64,000 nt of DNA from an uncultured Pelagibacteraceae bacterium (GCA_902618205.1 CACMZL010000001.1:124001-188000), one strand, 5' to 3'; shown: positions 10,740-21,564, counted from the first letter of the stretch. A program made the numbers and translations. The notes: generated by a model from the letters alone, not told the origin.

Positions 10740-12025
10740 TGAAAAAGAAATACTTTATTAACGCAAATATAATTGATCCTCATAACAACATAAGTGAGAT
10801 AGGAGGATTAATAATAGGTGAAGATGGAAAAATTGAAGGTGTTGGAAAAAAAGTGAATAAAAACAACATTCCTAGTAGAGAAAAAGTTATTGATTTAAAA
10901 GAGAATTATATTTTCCCAGGTATAGTTGATATGAGAGTATTTGTTGGTGAACCAGGTTATGAATATAAAGAAAATTTTAGAACTTTGAGCAATGCTGCAT
11001 TGTCTGGGGGGGTAACCTCAGTTGTAACAATGCCTAATACTGATCCAATAATTGACAACGTTTCTATAGTAGATTTTTTAAAAAGACGAGGTAGAGATAA
11101 ATCAAAAATAAATATATTTCCCACAGCATCTCTAACAAAGGGCACTGAAGGTACAAATATGACAGAGTTTGGTCTACTGCAAAGTAAAGGGATAATAGCA
11201 TTTACAGATGGAATTAGAACAATTCAGAATACAAGAGTTATGTCCAGAATAATGAATTCAGCAAAAGATTTAGGATCTTTAATAATGCAACATGCGGAAG
11301 ATCAAGAATTAGCTGAAAATGGCATGATAAATGATGGAATAATTTCGACAAAACTTGGTTTGCAAGGTATCCCAGAAATAGCAGAACTAATAATTATAGA
11401 GAGAGATTTAACATTATTAGAAGAATATAATTGTCGTTATCACATTTCTCAAATTTCATCAGGAAAAGCAGTAGAAATTATTAAAGATAGAAAAGATAAA
11501 GTAAGATTTTCCTGTGGGGTATCAATAAATAATTTATCTTTAAATGAAAATGATATTGGTGACTTTAGAACTTTTTTAAAATTGTCACCGCCTCTTAGAA
11601 CTGAGGATGATAGATTAAGTTTAGTGCAAGGATTAAATGATGGTACAATCGATGTAATAGTTTCAGATCACAAACCTGAAGATGAGGAGCAAAAAAGATT
11701 AACATTTGCTCAAGCCGCAACAGGAGCAACTGGTATTGAAACATTATTATCCTTGTCATTAGAATTATATCACAATGGATCTGTAAAACTTGAAAAAATC
11801 ATTGCTGCATTAACCTCAAATCCAGCAAAAATTTTGAAAATTAATAAAGGTAATTTATCCGTAGGTAATGATGCAGATTTCTGTATTGTGGATATAAATA
11901 AACCTTGGATAGTAAAGCAAGAAAACTTAGTTTCTAAATCAAAAAATACGTCAATTGAAAATAAAAGATTACAAGGAAAAGTAACTAATACATATGTAAA
12001 AGGACAAGAGCTTTACAATATTTAA
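10736..12025 (+). CDS. Dihydroorotase-like protein without HxH metal site (PyrC'-type)
   Basis: Amidohydrolase-fold protein of 429 residues, clearly in the class I dihydroorotase family by overall sequence ([34 protein letters not shown]). The metal-binding DxHxH after the first strand is replaced: Asp65 remains, but the His positions are Arg67 and Phe69 ([10 protein letters not shown]). The usual PHH motif before the KxxPPLR stretch is also lost. It is therefore probably not a working dihydroorotase but the structural partner of aspartate carbamoyltransferase, as known for PyrC' of Pseudomonas. The 4-base overlap with pyrB supports a complex. A catalytic PyrC would have to be encoded elsewhere. 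Confidence 0.85.
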   Translation: MMKKKYFINANIIDPHNNISEIGGLIIGEDGKIEGVGKKVNKNNIPSREKVIDLKENYIFPGIVDMRVFVGEPGYEYKENFRTLSNAALSGGVTSVVTMPNTDPIIDNVSIVDFLKRRGRDKSKINIFPTASLTKGTEGTNMTEFGLLQSKGIIAFTDGIRTIQNTRVMSRIMNSAKDLGSLIMQHAEDQELAENGMINDGIISTKLGLQGIPEIAELIIIERDLTLLEEYNCRYHISQISSGKAVEIIKDRKDKVRFSCGVSINNLSLNENDIGDFRTFLKLSPPLRTEDDRLSLVQGLNDGTIDVIVSDHKPEDEEQKRLTFAQAATGATGIETLLSLSLELYHNGSVKLEKIIAALTSNPAKILKINKGNLSVGNDADFCIVDINKPWIVKQENLVSKSKNTSIENKRLQGKVTNTYVKGQELYNI

Positions 12026-12598
12026 ATGGAAATTTTTATTTTATCACTTTTATCATATTTATTAGGTTCTATTCCTTTTGGTTTTTTATTAACAAAAATT
12101 TTTTTAAAAAAGGACATAAGAGAAACAGGATCGGGTAATATAGGCGCCACCAATGTTTTAAGAACTGGTAATAAATTTTTAGGTTACTCAACTTTATTAC
12201 TAGACATTTTAAAAGCGGTTTTGCCAATAATTTATGTTAAATTAAATTATCCAGAATTTATTTACATTTGTTCATTATCAGTATTTTTAGGACATGTTTT
12301 TCCAATATGGTTGAAATTTAAAGGTGGTAAGGGTGTTGCAACATATGTTGGAATGTTGATTATTTTAAATTATTTTTTGGGTATTGTTTTTGGTATTGTT
12401 TGGGTAATTACATATTTAATTTCTAAATACTCATCATTAGGATCAATTCTAGGATCATTAAGTGTTCCTATTTTTATATTTTTTTATAGCAATGATTACA
12501 TTATGTTTTACTTCATAATGTTTATTTTAATTTTTTACACTCATAGAGAAAACGTTAAACGCTTGATAAATAAAGAAGAAACTAAGACAAAAATTTAA
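12026..12598 (+). CDS. plsY: Acyl-phosphate glycerol-3-phosphate acyltransferase
   Basis: Integral membrane enzyme of 190 residues making 1-acyl-glycerol-3-phosphate from acyl phosphate, the first step of phospholipid synthesis. Five or more hydrophobic segments alternate with the conserved cytoplasmic loops: GSIPFGFL near the start, ETGSGNIGATNVLRTG, and FKGGKGVAT. It starts right after the stop of the dihydroorotase-like gene. In many alphaproteobacteria dprA lies between plsY and topA; here only 40 bases separate them. Confidence 0.95.
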   Translation: MEIFILSLLSYLLGSIPFGFLLTKIFLKKDIRETGSGNIGATNVLRTGNKFLGYSTLLLDILKAVLPIIYVKLNYPEFIYICSLSVFLGHVFPIWLKFKGGKGVATYVGMLIILNYFLGIVFGIVWVITYLISKYSSLGSILGSLSVPIFIFFYSNDYIMFYFIMFILIFYTHRENVKRLINKEETKTKI

Positions 12599-12638
12599 TA
12601 ATTTGACAGTTTAACTGTTTTAAGTACGTTCTCTAAAT

Positions 12639-15206
12639 ATGAAGCTAGTAATTGTTGAAAGTCCAGCAAAAGCAAAAACAATTAATAAATATTTAGGATC
12701 AGATTATACAGTTCTTGCTAGCTATGGACATATAAGAGATCTGCCTTCGAGAAATGGTTCTGTTGATCCTGAAAATGATTTTAAAATGATTTGGGAAGTA
12801 GATAGTTTTTCAAAAAAATATTTAAAAGAAATTACAGATAGTGCTAAAGATTCAAAAAAAATTATTCTAGCTACTGACCCTGACAGAGAAGGTGAAGCGA
12901 TAGCTTGGCATGTAAAAGAGTTTCTTGAAGAAAAAAAATTATTAAAAGATAAAGAAGTTGAAAGAGTTGTTTTTAACGAAATAACAAAAAAAGCAGTTAC
13001 AAATGGAATAGATAATCCAAGAAAAATAGAGCCACATTTAGTTGATGCTTATATGGCAAGAAGAGCTCTAGATTATCTAGTAGGTTTTAATATCTCCCCC
13101 ATTCTATGGACAAAATTACCAGGTTCTAAATCTGCTGGTCGAGTTCAGTCTGTAGCTCTAAGACTTTTAACCGAAAGAGAACAGGAAATAGAAGTTTTTC
13201 AACCAAAAGAATTTTGGACTTTAAATATAATTTTTAAAAATAACAAAAATGAAAAAATAAATACAACTATTTCTCAATTAGATGGAAATAAGATTGAGAA
13301 ATTTTCATTTAAAAATAAACAAGATATTAATGACGCTTTATCAAAAATAAAAAATAAAAAATACAGTATAACAGATATAAGTTCAAAAATTTATAACAGA
13401 AATCCATCAGGACCTTTTACTACATCAACCTTACAACAAACAGCATCCAGTAAACTTGGTTTTGGAGCATCGAGGACAATGCAAATTGCTCAAAGACTAT
13501 ATCAAGGAATTGATATTGAAGGTGAAACCGTAGGATTAATTACTTATATGAGAACAGATGGTACTAATATTTCAAAAGATGCGATAACATCTTTCAGAGA
13601 TTTTATAATGAAGAATTATGGTGATAAATATTTACCAGAACATCCTCTAAATTATAGTGGTAAAAAAGCAAAGAATGCTCAAGAAGCTCACGAAGCTATA
13701 CGCCCAACAGAAATAATTCGAAAACCAGAAGATATGAAAAAATACTTAAGTACTGATCAATATAAACTTTATAATTTAATATGGTCTAGATCTTTATCAT
13801 CACAAATGAAGTCAGCAAAATTTGATAGAAAAACTATTACCATCAACTCAGATGATGATAAAAATATATTTAAAGCTAGTGGTTCAACATTAAAATTTGA
13901 TGGTTTCCTTAAACTATATAAGATCGATGAAAATGATGATGACAATGAAAATATTTTGCCAGATGTTGAAAAAGGTGACGTAATGTTTGAAGATCATATT
14001 GATGAACAGCACTATACACAACCACCACCTAGATATTCAGAGGCAAGTTTAGTTAAAAAATTAGAGGAGCTAGGAATTGGAAGACCGTCTACTTATGCAA
14101 GTATTATTTCAGTGATAGCTAATAGAGGTTATGCTGACATAAATAATAAAAGATTTTTCCCAACTGATAGAGGGAAATTACTTTCTGCTTTTTTAGAAAA
14201 ATTATTTACCAAATATGTTGATTATGATTTTACTGCTAAATTAGAAGATCAATTAGATGATATAACATCAGGTAAAGAAAATTGGATAAAAGTTTTAGAA
14301 AACTTTTGGAAAGACTTTAATTCTAATGTTTCAGGTGTGAAAGAAAAAAGAACCAGAGAAGTATTAGACCTATTAAATGAAAGTCTTGGATCACTAATAT
14401 TTGAGGTCGATAAGGATGGAAATATTGATAGAAAATGCAAGCTTTGTGAGTCTGGGCAATTAAGTTTAAAAAATAGTTTTAGAGGTGGTGCTTTTATTGG
14501 GTGCTCAAATTATCCAGAATGCAAATTTACAAGACCACTATCAAAATCTAAAGCAGCACAACAATTGACACTAGCAGAACCTAAATTCATTGGGAAAAAT
14601 GATAAAGGTAAAGATATTTTTCTTAAAAATGGAAGATTTGGTCCATATTTGCAATTTGAGAAAGAAATCATAGAGGAAGATGAAAAAACTAAAAAGAAAA
14701 AAAGAAAATTAAAGAAAGAAGAAAATAATTTAAAAAATGTTTCTATCCCTAAAGGAATTGAGATTGAAAATATTGACTTAGAAAAGGCAAAATATTTATG
14801 CTCGTTACCATTAAGTTTAGGTAAAAATCCTGAAAATGATAAAGATATTACTGTGAATGTTGGAAGATTTGGTCCTTACCTAAAATGTGAAAATAAATCT
14901 GCTAGACTAGAAAATGTGGACGAATTATTCACAATTGGATTAAATAGAGCTGTTACATTAATTGCTGAAGCTAAACCAGGAAGAATTTCATCATCTATGA
15001 TAAAAGATTTAGGAGAACACCCTGAAGATAAAAAGCCAGTTAGAATCATGAAGGGCCAGTATGGTCCTTACATTAAATACAAATCTTTAAATGCGACTAT
15101 ACCTGAAGAAAAAGATCCTGTTGAATTAACTATGGAGGAAGCATTAATTTTAATTGAGAAAAGAAAAGAATACGATAGAAATAAAAAGAAAAAGAAAGGC
15201 AAATAA
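12639..15206 (+). CDS. topA: DNA topoisomerase I
   Basis: Type IA topoisomerase of 855 residues that relaxes negative supercoils. The TOPRIM domain starts at the N-terminus (VESPAKAKTINKYL; acidic motif TDPDREGEAIAWH). The catalytic tyrosine is Tyr303 in LITYMRTDGTNIS. One C-terminal zinc-ribbon with four cysteines (CKLC...GCSNYPEC) is near 605-630, followed by three repeated GRFGPY/GQYGPYIK-type modules typical of alphaproteobacterial TopA. A Lys-rich tail ends the protein. The stop overlaps the next start by one base. Confidence 0.97.
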   Translation: MKLVIVESPAKAKTINKYLGSDYTVLASYGHIRDLPSRNGSVDPENDFKMIWEVDSFSKKYLKEITDSAKDSKKIILATDPDREGEAIAWHVKEFLEEKKLLKDKEVERVVFNEITKKAVTNGIDNPRKIEPHLVDAYMARRALDYLVGFNISPILWTKLPGSKSAGRVQSVALRLLTEREQEIEVFQPKEFWTLNIIFKNNKNEKINTTISQLDGNKIEKFSFKNKQDINDALSKIKNKKYSITDISSKIYNRNPSGPFTTSTLQQTASSKLGFGASRTMQIAQRLYQGIDIEGETVGLITYMRTDGTNISKDAITSFRDFIMKNYGDKYLPEHPLNYSGKKAKNAQEAHEAIRPTEIIRKPEDMKKYLSTDQYKLYNLIWSRSLSSQMKSAKFDRKTITINSDDDKNIFKASGSTLKFDGFLKLYKIDENDDDNENILPDVEKGDVMFEDHIDEQHYTQPPPRYSEASLVKKLEELGIGRPSTYASIISVIANRGYADINNKRFFPTDRGKLLSAFLEKLFTKYVDYDFTAKLEDQLDDITSGKENWIKVLENFWKDFNSNVSGVKEKRTREVLDLLNESLGSLIFEVDKDGNIDRKCKLCESGQLSLKNSFRGGAFIGCSNYPECKFTRPLSKSKAAQQLTLAEPKFIGKNDKGKDIFLKNGRFGPYLQFEKEIIEEDEKTKKKKRKLKKEENNLKNVSIPKGIEIENIDLEKAKYLCSLPLSLGKNPENDKDITVNVGRFGPYLKCENKSARLENVDELFTIGLNRAVTLIAEAKPGRISSSMIKDLGEHPEDKKPVRIMKGQYGPYIKYKSLNATIPEEKDPVELTMEEALILIEKRKEYDRNKKKKKGK

Positions 15207-15667
15207 TGTCGGCAGATGAAAATTTAAAGAATTTAAATATCAAATTACCAAAAGCTAATGATCCTGTAGGATCATATGCTGCTACTAGAATATCTGGAAA
15301 TTTACTATACATATCTGGTCAAATATCAATTGATAAGAATGGAAATTTAATTAAGGGAAAACTCGGAAAAGATTATAATACCGAAGAAGGTTATGAGGCA
15401 GCTAAAAGATGTGCATTAAGCATAATATCTCAAGCAAAAAAAGCATGTGGTGATGATTTATCCAAAATTAAATCATGTTTGAAACTTACTGGATATGTTA
15501 ATTCTACTGATGATTTTACTGAGCAGCCAAAAGTCATAAATGGAGCCTCAGATCTAATAAAAAGTATATTTGATGAAGCTGGCTCACACGCAAGAGCTGC
15601 CGTAAGCACTAATAGTCTTCCATTGGGTGTTGCAGTTGAAGTTGATGCAATATTTGATCTTAATTAA
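15206..15667 (+). CDS. RidA (YjgF/YER057c/UK114) family protein
   Basis: Protein of 153 residues with the chorismate-mutase-like fold of RidA proteins: LYISGQISID near the N-terminus, GYVNSTDDFTEQPKVINGASDL in the middle, and a C-terminal ARAAVSTNSLPLGVAVEVDAIF that holds the family-conserved Arg. Some members deaminate reactive enamine/imine intermediates; this longer subgroup (YjgF-like 1) has no assigned substrate. It is coupled to topA by a one-base overlap and its stop codon directly abuts the convergent ugd gene. Confidence 0.85.
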   Translation: MSADENLKNLNIKLPKANDPVGSYAATRISGNLLYISGQISIDKNGNLIKGKLGKDYNTEEGYEAAKRCALSIISQAKKACGDDLSKIKSCLKLTGYVNSTDDFTEQPKVINGASDLIKSIFDEAGSHARAAVSTNSLPLGVAVEVDAIFDLN

Positions 15668-16957
15668 TTATCTACCAATACTAAAATAATTTATTTTATT
15701 TTTTTTCATTTCAGAAGTTGAGTAAAGATTTCTCATATCAAAAACTTTAAAATTTTTTTTTTTTGTAATTTTTTTAAAGTTGAGTTGCTTAAATTCATTC
15801 CATTCTGTATGAATAATTATTAAATCTGCATATTTGCAAGCATCTCTTATATTTTCAAAAAAATTTATATTTTTCGATTTAAATTCCTTTTTTTGGCCGG
15901 TAGGTTCATAATAATTTATATATGCACCTTTCCTTGATAAAGCTGGTATCAATTTTAATGATGAGGACTCTCTCATATCGTCTGTACCTGGTTTAAAAGT
16001 AACACCCAAAAATGTAATGTTTTTATTTTTAATTTTATTATTCATTATTTTGCTAATTTTATTTAATAATAAATTAAATCTATTATCATTTGAATTAACT
16101 ACAGACTTTACGACTGAAAGATTTGTATTAAATATTCGACCAGTTGAAACAAGTGCCCTTGTATCTTTTGGAAAACACGACCCTCCATAACCAGGACCAG
16201 CACGTAGGAATCTGCTTCCGATTCTTTCATCTAATCCCATACCGATCGCTATTTCTTTAACATCTATATTTATTTTTTCACATAAATTAGCTATTTCGTT
16301 AATAAAAGTTATTTTAGTAGCTAAAAAGGCATTTGAAGCATACTTAATTAATTCTGCTGATCTTCTGGAAGTATGAAAATATCTTCCACCCTTCTTAATT
16401 AAAGGAAGATATAGTTTTTTCATAATTTTATTTGCTTTATTGCTGTTAGTACCTACTACAACTCTGTCTGGAAATTGAAAATCTCTAATAGCTTCACCTT
16501 CTCTTAAAAATTCAGGATTTGATACAACATCAAACTTGTTTTTATTTTTATTTGATTTTAAGATTTTAGCAATTTTATCACCGGTGGTAACTGGAACTGT
16601 AGATTTAGTAACTATTATTTTGTATCTATTTAGATTAGATTTTATAGTTTTGATAACATTAATTACATATTTCAAATCAGTTTTATTATTTTTGGTAGGA
16701 GTTCCAACACAAACAAAGATAATGTCAGACTTTCTTATTGAGCTAGAAATATCTGTTGAAAATAAAAGTCTTTTTTTTTTTAAATTTCTTAAAACCAATT
16801 CTTGAAGACCGGGCTCATAAATTGGTATTATTCCTTTATTTAATTTTTCTATAATATCTTTTTTAATATCAACACATGTAACTGTATTACCCAAATCAGA
16901 AAAACAAGCCCCACTTACTAAACCAACGTAACCAGATCCTATCATGCAAATTTTCAT
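15668..16957 (-). CDS. ugd: UDP-glucose 6-dehydrogenase
   Basis: NAD-dependent four-electron oxidation of UDP-glucose to UDP-glucuronate, used for surface polysaccharides. The 429-residue protein has the N-terminal Rossmann motif GSGYVGLVSGACFSDLG, the central SNPEFLREGEAI, and the catalytic-cysteine motif GPGYGGSCFPKD, with a C-terminal UDP-binding domain (FLGVTFKPGTDDMRESSS). It overlaps galU by 4 bases, so the operon makes UDP-glucose and then UDP-glucuronate. Confidence 0.96.
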   Translation of the reverse strand: MKICMIGSGYVGLVSGACFSDLGNTVTCVDIKKDIIEKLNKGIIPIYEPGLQELVLRNLKKKRLLFSTDISSSIRKSDIIFVCVGTPTKNNKTDLKYVINVIKTIKSNLNRYKIIVTKSTVPVTTGDKIAKILKSNKNKNKFDVVSNPEFLREGEAIRDFQFPDRVVVGTNSNKANKIMKKLYLPLIKKGGRYFHTSRRSAELIKYASNAFLATKITFINEIANLCEKINIDVKEIAIGMGLDERIGSRFLRAGPGYGGSCFPKDTRALVSTGRIFNTNLSVVKSVVNSNDNRFNLLLNKISKIMNNKIKNKNITFLGVTFKPGTDDMRESSSLKLIPALSRKGAYINYYEPTGQKKEFKSKNINFFENIRDACKYADLIIIHTEWNEFKQLNFKKITKKKNFKVFDMRNLYSTSEMKKNKINYFSIGR

Positions 16958-17769
16958 AGCTTAGAAATTTCAATTCCAGATTTAATATAACCTTTCATAG
17001 ATCCACAATCTAAATAATTGCCTGCAAATTTATGTCCAATGAATAAATACTGATTTAATATCATTCGTCTTATTGCATCTGTAATATGTATTTCACCACC
17101 TTTACCTTTTTTTTGATTTTGCAGATAATGAAAAATTTTCTTTGATAATATATATCTCCCTATTACTGCGTTATTTGAAGGTGCATCTTTAGTATTAGGT
17201 TTTTCAATTACATCTGAAATTTTAAAATTTGATTTGTCAATATTTTTTTTAATTGAATAAATTCCCCAACGATCTACATTATTTTTTTTAACTTTCATGC
17301 TAGCCATTACAGATCCTTTTAATTTTTTATGAATTTTTATCATATCTTTTGAACAGTTCTTTTTCATAATTAAATCATCGGGTAACAACAATAAAAAATA
17401 ATCATTTTTTATAAGCTTTTTTGTTTTGAGTACAGCATCACCAGTTCCCAAGGGTTTATTTTGATAAACAAATTTGATTTTTTTTCTAAAAAAATGAATT
17501 TTTTTATACTCTTTAATTATTCTGGGATCTTTCTTTTTTTTAATAATTGATTTGTAAAAACTATCATTATTGAAATATTTCTTTATCATCTCTTTTTTTT
17601 TTGAAATAATAAAAATTATTTCACTTACACCAGCTTCAATACATTCATCTAAAATATACTCAATACCTGGTTTTCCATTTATTGGAAGCAGTTCTTTAGG
17701 AAAAACACTTGTCAAAGGTAGCAAACGTGTACCCAAACCAGCAAGAGGAATAATAGCTTGTTTAATCAT
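16954..17769 (-). CDS. galU: UTP-glucose-1-phosphate uridylyltransferase
   Basis: Makes UDP-glucose from UTP and glucose-1-phosphate. The 271-residue protein starts with the nucleotidyltransferase signature PLAGLGTRLLPLT followed by FPKELLPINGKPGIEY, and has LLPDDLI for the metal/UTP site and EKP and GRYI motifs further on. It is slightly short compared with E. coli GalU (about 300). It is the upstream partner of ugd and is divergent from panC with only 34 bases between the start codons. Confidence 0.95.
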   Translation of the reverse strand: MIKQAIIPLAGLGTRLLPLTSVFPKELLPINGKPGIEYILDECIEAGVSEIIFIISKKKEMIKKYFNNDSFYKSIIKKKKDPRIIKEYKKIHFFRKKIKFVYQNKPLGTGDAVLKTKKLIKNDYFLLLLPDDLIMKKNCSKDMIKIHKKLKGSVMASMKVKKNNVDRWGIYSIKKNIDKSNFKISDVIEKPNTKDAPSNNAVIGRYILSKKIFHYLQNQKKGKGGEIHITDAIRRMILNQYLFIGHKFAGNYLDCGSMKGYIKSGIEISKL

Positions 17770-17803
17770 TAAGATGTTTTACTTATAATCATATTTATTA
17801 AAA

Positions 17804-18607
17804 ATGAAAATTTTAAAAAATGTTTTTGAACTAAATAAGGCAGTAAAAAATTATAAAAATGTTGGATTTGTACCTACAATGGGGGGAATTCATAAAGGCC
17901 ACGAATCTTTAATAAAAATTTCACAAAAAAATAATAAAGAAACAATAGTTAGTATTTTTGTCAATCCAACTCAATTTAATCAAAAAAAAGATTTTAAGAA
18001 TTATCCTAGGAATATAAAAAAAGATATTTCGATATTAAAAAAACTCAAAGTTAATTATTTGTTTTTACCAGAAGTCAATGAAATATATAAAAAAAAAATG
18101 AAAAATTTTAAACTTAATAAATCTGATAAAATTTTATGTGCTAAATATAGAAAAGGTCATTTTGAAGGTGTATTAAACGTAATGAATAGATTGTTATCTA
18201 TTGTTAAATCTAAGAATGTTTATATGGGTGAAAAAGATTTTCAACAATACATGTTAATTAAAAGAATATTAGGTAAAAAATATAAAATAAATATTGTTGG
18301 TTGTCCCACAATTCGAGAAAATAATAAAATTGCTTTATCCACAAGAAATAAATTGTTAAATAATTCATGTATAAAAAAAGCATCAAAAATAGCTATCAAA
18401 TTGGATAAGATTAAAAGACTATCACAAACTAATAAATTATTGGATTTGTCAAAATCCAAATATGAGCTTGAAAATAAATTTAAAATTAAAATTGATTATC
18501 TTGAATTTAGGGATGAGAAAAAAATGAAATTAGATAATTTTAAATTTAAATATAGACTATTTATTGCCTATCATATTAATGGTGTAAGATTGATAGATAA
18601 TTTTTGA
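17804..18607 (+). CDS. panC: Pantothenate synthetase
   Basis: ATP-dependent condensation of pantoate and beta-alanine to pantothenate. The protein has 267 residues. The nucleotide motif PTMGGIHKGHESLI and the GEKDFQQYMLIKR and ALSTRN motifs of the family are present. The KMSKS-like and C-terminal regions are very Lys/Asn-rich, in keeping with the genome. It has no neighbouring panB. Its stop codon abuts the stop of the convergent mgtE gene with no spacer. Confidence 0.94.
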   Translation: MKILKNVFELNKAVKNYKNVGFVPTMGGIHKGHESLIKISQKNNKETIVSIFVNPTQFNQKKDFKNYPRNIKKDISILKKLKVNYLFLPEVNEIYKKKMKNFKLNKSDKILCAKYRKGHFEGVLNVMNRLLSIVKSKNVYMGEKDFQQYMLIKRILGKKYKINIVGCPTIRENNKIALSTRNKLLNNSCIKKASKIAIKLDKIKRLSQTNKLLDLSKSKYELENKFKIKIDYLEFRDEKKMKLDNFKFKYRLFIAYHINGVRLIDNF

Positions 18608-19981
18608 TTATAAAAAATAAGCTCCTACACCTAAGAAAGATACAAATCCAATTACATCTGTTATTGTTGTAACAAACACACTAGAAGAAATTGCAGGATC
18701 AATTTTCATTTTATTTAATGTTACAGGCACTAAAATACCAAAAAGACCAGCAACTATCATAGTTAAAACCATTGAAATTGAAATTATTAGGGAGAGCTGA
18801 ATATCATTAAACCATAGTTGAACTATCAAAGAACTTATAATTGCAAAAATTACTCCATTTAAAACTCCAATATTAAATTCTTTAATAATATTATTAGTAA
18901 AATTATTCTTTGTTAAATCCTGTGTTGCTAAAGATCTTACTGTGACAGCTAATGTTTGCATGCCAGCGTTACCGCCCATTGATGCTACGATTGGCATTAA
19001 AAAAGCCAAGACTACCATTTGTTCTATAGTGGCACCAAATAAACTAATACAATAAGTTGCAAGAAAGGCAGTAAATAAGTTTAATAACAACCAATTAAAT
19101 CTTCTCTTAGTTTTTGTTATTACTCCATCAGTTATTTCTTCATCACCTACTCCAGCTAATCTAAGCGCATCCTCTTCAGCTTCCTCTTTTAAAACCGTTA
19201 GAACATCATCATAAGCTATCATCCCAACTAATTTGTCAGACTTATCCACTACAGCTGCTGAACTCAAATTATAATTTTCAAATAAATTACCGACTTCCTC
19301 TCTATCCATATCAACTGGTATTAAAGTTTGAGACTCAGCCATTATAGACATCATTTTTGTGTCTCTTGGAGTTCTTAATACTCTTGATGAAGGAACAGTA
19401 CCGATGGGTTTGAATTCTTGATCAACTATAAATATTTCTAGAAATTCTTCAGGAAGTTCTTTATTTTCTCTTAGATAGTCTATGGTTTGTCCTACAGACC
19501 AATTACTCGGTATAGCTGTAAATTCACGCTGCATTAATCTAGCAGCAGAATCTTCTGGATAACTTAAGCTTTCAAGTAATGCAAATCGATCTTTTGGAGG
19601 TAATGAGCTAAGAATGGTATTTTTATCTTTTTCATCAACATTTTCTAAAATCTTAATTGCATCATCTGATTCTAAATTTTTCAGAATATTCACTATTGAA
19701 TCAGACGATAAATAAGCAATCATTTCGGACTGGATTGATTCATTTAATTCAATAAAAACTTCAGGATCAACTTTGAAATTATTTAATTTTATTAAATTTT
19801 CTCTGTCATTTTGGCTTAAATGTTCAATTATGTCAGCGGCATCTGCAGGATGCATTGCATTGAACGAATTTGTAATAAATCCGGCATCATTTGAGGCAAT
19901 TTTATCTGTGACAACTTTGATGAATTCTTTGTTAAATTCAAAGTTAACTTTTTTATCTTTTATTTTTTTCACTATAGTCAT
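18608..19981 (-). CDS. mgtE: Magnesium transporter MgtE
   Basis: Mg2+ channel-transporter of 457 residues. It has the full MgtE plan: N-terminal helical domain with MHPADAADIIEHL and SLPPKDRFALLESL repeats, a pair of CBS domains (roughly 140-260) that sense Mg2+, and a C-terminal membrane domain with five helices that includes PIVASMGGNAGMQTLAV and the TLNKMKIDPAISSSVFVTT pore motifs. It is monocistronic and divergent from lipB. Confidence 0.95.
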   Translation of the reverse strand: MTIVKKIKDKKVNFEFNKEFIKVVTDKIASNDAGFITNSFNAMHPADAADIIEHLSQNDRENLIKLNNFKVDPEVFIELNESIQSEMIAYLSSDSIVNILKNLESDDAIKILENVDEKDKNTILSSLPPKDRFALLESLSYPEDSAARLMQREFTAIPSNWSVGQTIDYLRENKELPEEFLEIFIVDQEFKPIGTVPSSRVLRTPRDTKMMSIMAESQTLIPVDMDREEVGNLFENYNLSSAAVVDKSDKLVGMIAYDDVLTVLKEEAEEDALRLAGVGDEEITDGVITKTKRRFNWLLLNLFTAFLATYCISLFGATIEQMVVLAFLMPIVASMGGNAGMQTLAVTVRSLATQDLTKNNFTNNIIKEFNIGVLNGVIFAIISSLIVQLWFNDIQLSLIISISMVLTMIVAGLFGILVPVTLNKMKIDPAISSSVFVTTITDVIGFVSFLGVGAYFL

Positions 19982-20042
19982 AAAATTTACCTATAATTTA
20001 GTTGGCACTATTAATACAAAATAAAAATAATACAAATTTATA

Positions 20043-20666
20043 ATGACAATAGAGATCAAAAAGTCAGTAAAACCAATAAAATATAAATTTGCAGTAGATA
20101 TACTTGAAGATAGATTAGAGCAAATCAAAGTAAATAAAAATAAAGAACTTATTTGGATACTTGAACATGAAGAGATTTATACTGGTGGAACAAGTTTTAG
20201 TGATAATGAGATTTTAGATAAATCTATAAACTTTATTAAAACGAATAGAGGAGGTAAAATAACATATCATGGTCCTGGTCAATTAATTTTTTATTTTGTG
20301 ATTGACTTAAACAAAAGAGGTAAGAATATAAAGAAAATTATCACTGCAATCGAAAAGACAATTATAGATACTTTAAAAAATTACAATATAAAATGTTTTG
20401 CTGATAGAAAAAATATTGGAATTTGGTTTGAGCACAAATCTGGTAAAATAGATAAAATTGCAGCTATAGGCATAAAAGTAAAGAAATGGATTGCTTATCA
20501 CGGTTTTGCATTAAATATTTCTAATGATCTTAATGTATATAAAAAGATAGTTCCTTGTGGAATAAGGGATAGAGGGGTTTCAAATTTAAATAAGATTAAA
20601 AAACAAAATTATAAAAATATTGAGAATGATTTGATAAAAAATTTTTTATCAAATATTAAAAATTAA
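20043..20666 (+). CDS. lipB: Octanoyl-[acyl-carrier-protein] transferase
   Basis: Transfers octanoate from ACP to lipoyl domains, the first step of lipoate assembly. The 207-residue protein has [13 protein letters not shown] (substrate pocket), the catalytic Lys in KIAAIGIKV and the catalytic Cys in [12 protein letters not shown]. Its 3' end overlaps the convergent pseudouridine synthase gene by 11 bases. LipA is not adjacent. Confidence 0.95.
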   Translation: MTIEIKKSVKPIKYKFAVDILEDRLEQIKVNKNKELIWILEHEEIYTGGTSFSDNEILDKSINFIKTNRGGKITYHGPGQLIFYFVIDLNKRGKNIKKIITAIEKTIIDTLKNYNIKCFADRKNIGIWFEHKSGKIDKIAAIGIKVKKWIAYHGFALNISNDLNVYKKIVPCGIRDRGVSNLNKIKKQNYKNIENDLIKNFLSNIKN

Positions 20667-21564
20667 GTCTTTTGGTTTTTAACATATTTCTAAAATAATC
20701 TGGAGGAGTGGCTCTAAAAGTGTATTTTTTCTCATTTATTTTAAATTTTATTTCATAAGAATGTAACATTAAATTTTTATTATTCATTTTTGAATTATTT
20801 GTTGAATTATATTTTTTATCACCAATAATGGAGTTTCCTAAATTAAATAATTGTTTTCTTAGTTGGTGTTTTCTTCCTGTAATTGGATTTAGCTGTATGA
20901 AGGTCGCATTATTATTTTTATCTAAGATTTCATATTTTGTCTCAGCTTTTTCAACAATTTTTTTTTTATTTTCAAATCTTATCAAATCATCTTTTATTAC
21001 ACCTTTATCGATTAAAATTAATTCACCATTACATATTGCTAAATAGGTTTTATAAACCTTTCTTAATCTAAAAAGTGAAGTGAGCAGTTGGGCTGTCTCT
21101 CTATTCTTTGCAATTATAAAAACACCAGAGGTATCCTTATCTAATCTGTGAACAGAATAAGGCTTCTGATCTCTAAATAAATTACTTTTTGCAAATATAT
21201 CAATTATATTCTTTTTAGATTTTGTACCACCCTGCACTGATATTCCTGATTGTTTATTTAGAACAACAAAATTGACATTATTTTCAATAATTAAATCTTC
21301 ATTTTCTTTTATAATTTCATTACTAGGATTGTATTTTTTTTTCAGTTGCTCAATTTTTTCCTCAAAATTTAAATTATAAATATTCAGTTTGTCACCAGTT
21401 TTAACTTTTTGCGAACTTTTTACTTTTTTTTGATTTAGTTTTAATTTCCCATTTCTTAGATTTCTTTCAATTAGTCCTTGTGGAATTTTTCCTAAATGAT
21501 TTCGAATAAATCTATCAATTCGCATATCATTAAAAGATTTATCTACGTTAATTGATTTTTTCAT
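20656..21564 (-). CDS. rluC: RluC/RluD-type rRNA pseudouridine synthase
   Basis: Isomerises uridines in rRNA to pseudouridine. It has an N-terminal S4-like RNA-binding domain ([13 protein letters not shown]...[13 protein letters not shown]) and a catalytic domain with [10 protein letters not shown], which holds the essential Asp, then [10 protein letters not shown]. The best resemblance is to RluC, but RluC and RluD cannot be separated safely by eye. The ATG at 21564 is chosen over an upstream in-frame start at 21585 because it gives a 4-base ATGA overlap with the preceding gene. Confidence 0.85.
   Translation of the reverse strand: MKKSINVDKSFNDMRIDRFIRNHLGKIPQGLIERNLRNGKLKLNQKKVKSSQKVKTGDKLNIYNLNFEEKIEQLKKKYNPSNEIIKENEDLIIENNVNFVVLNKQSGISVQGGTKSKKNIIDIFAKSNLFRDQKPYSVHRLDKDTSGVFIIAKNRETAQLLTSLFRLRKVYKTYLAICNGELILIDKGVIKDDLIRFENKKKIVEKAETKYEILDKNNNATFIQLNPITGRKHQLRKQLFNLGNSIIGDKKYNSTNNSKMNNKNLMLHSYEIKFKINEKKYTFRATPPDYFRNMLKTKRLNF

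Noticed and set aside
12599..12638. Remnant of dprA between plsY and topA
   Set aside because: The 40-base gap has no coding trace; the gene is simply absent from this position.
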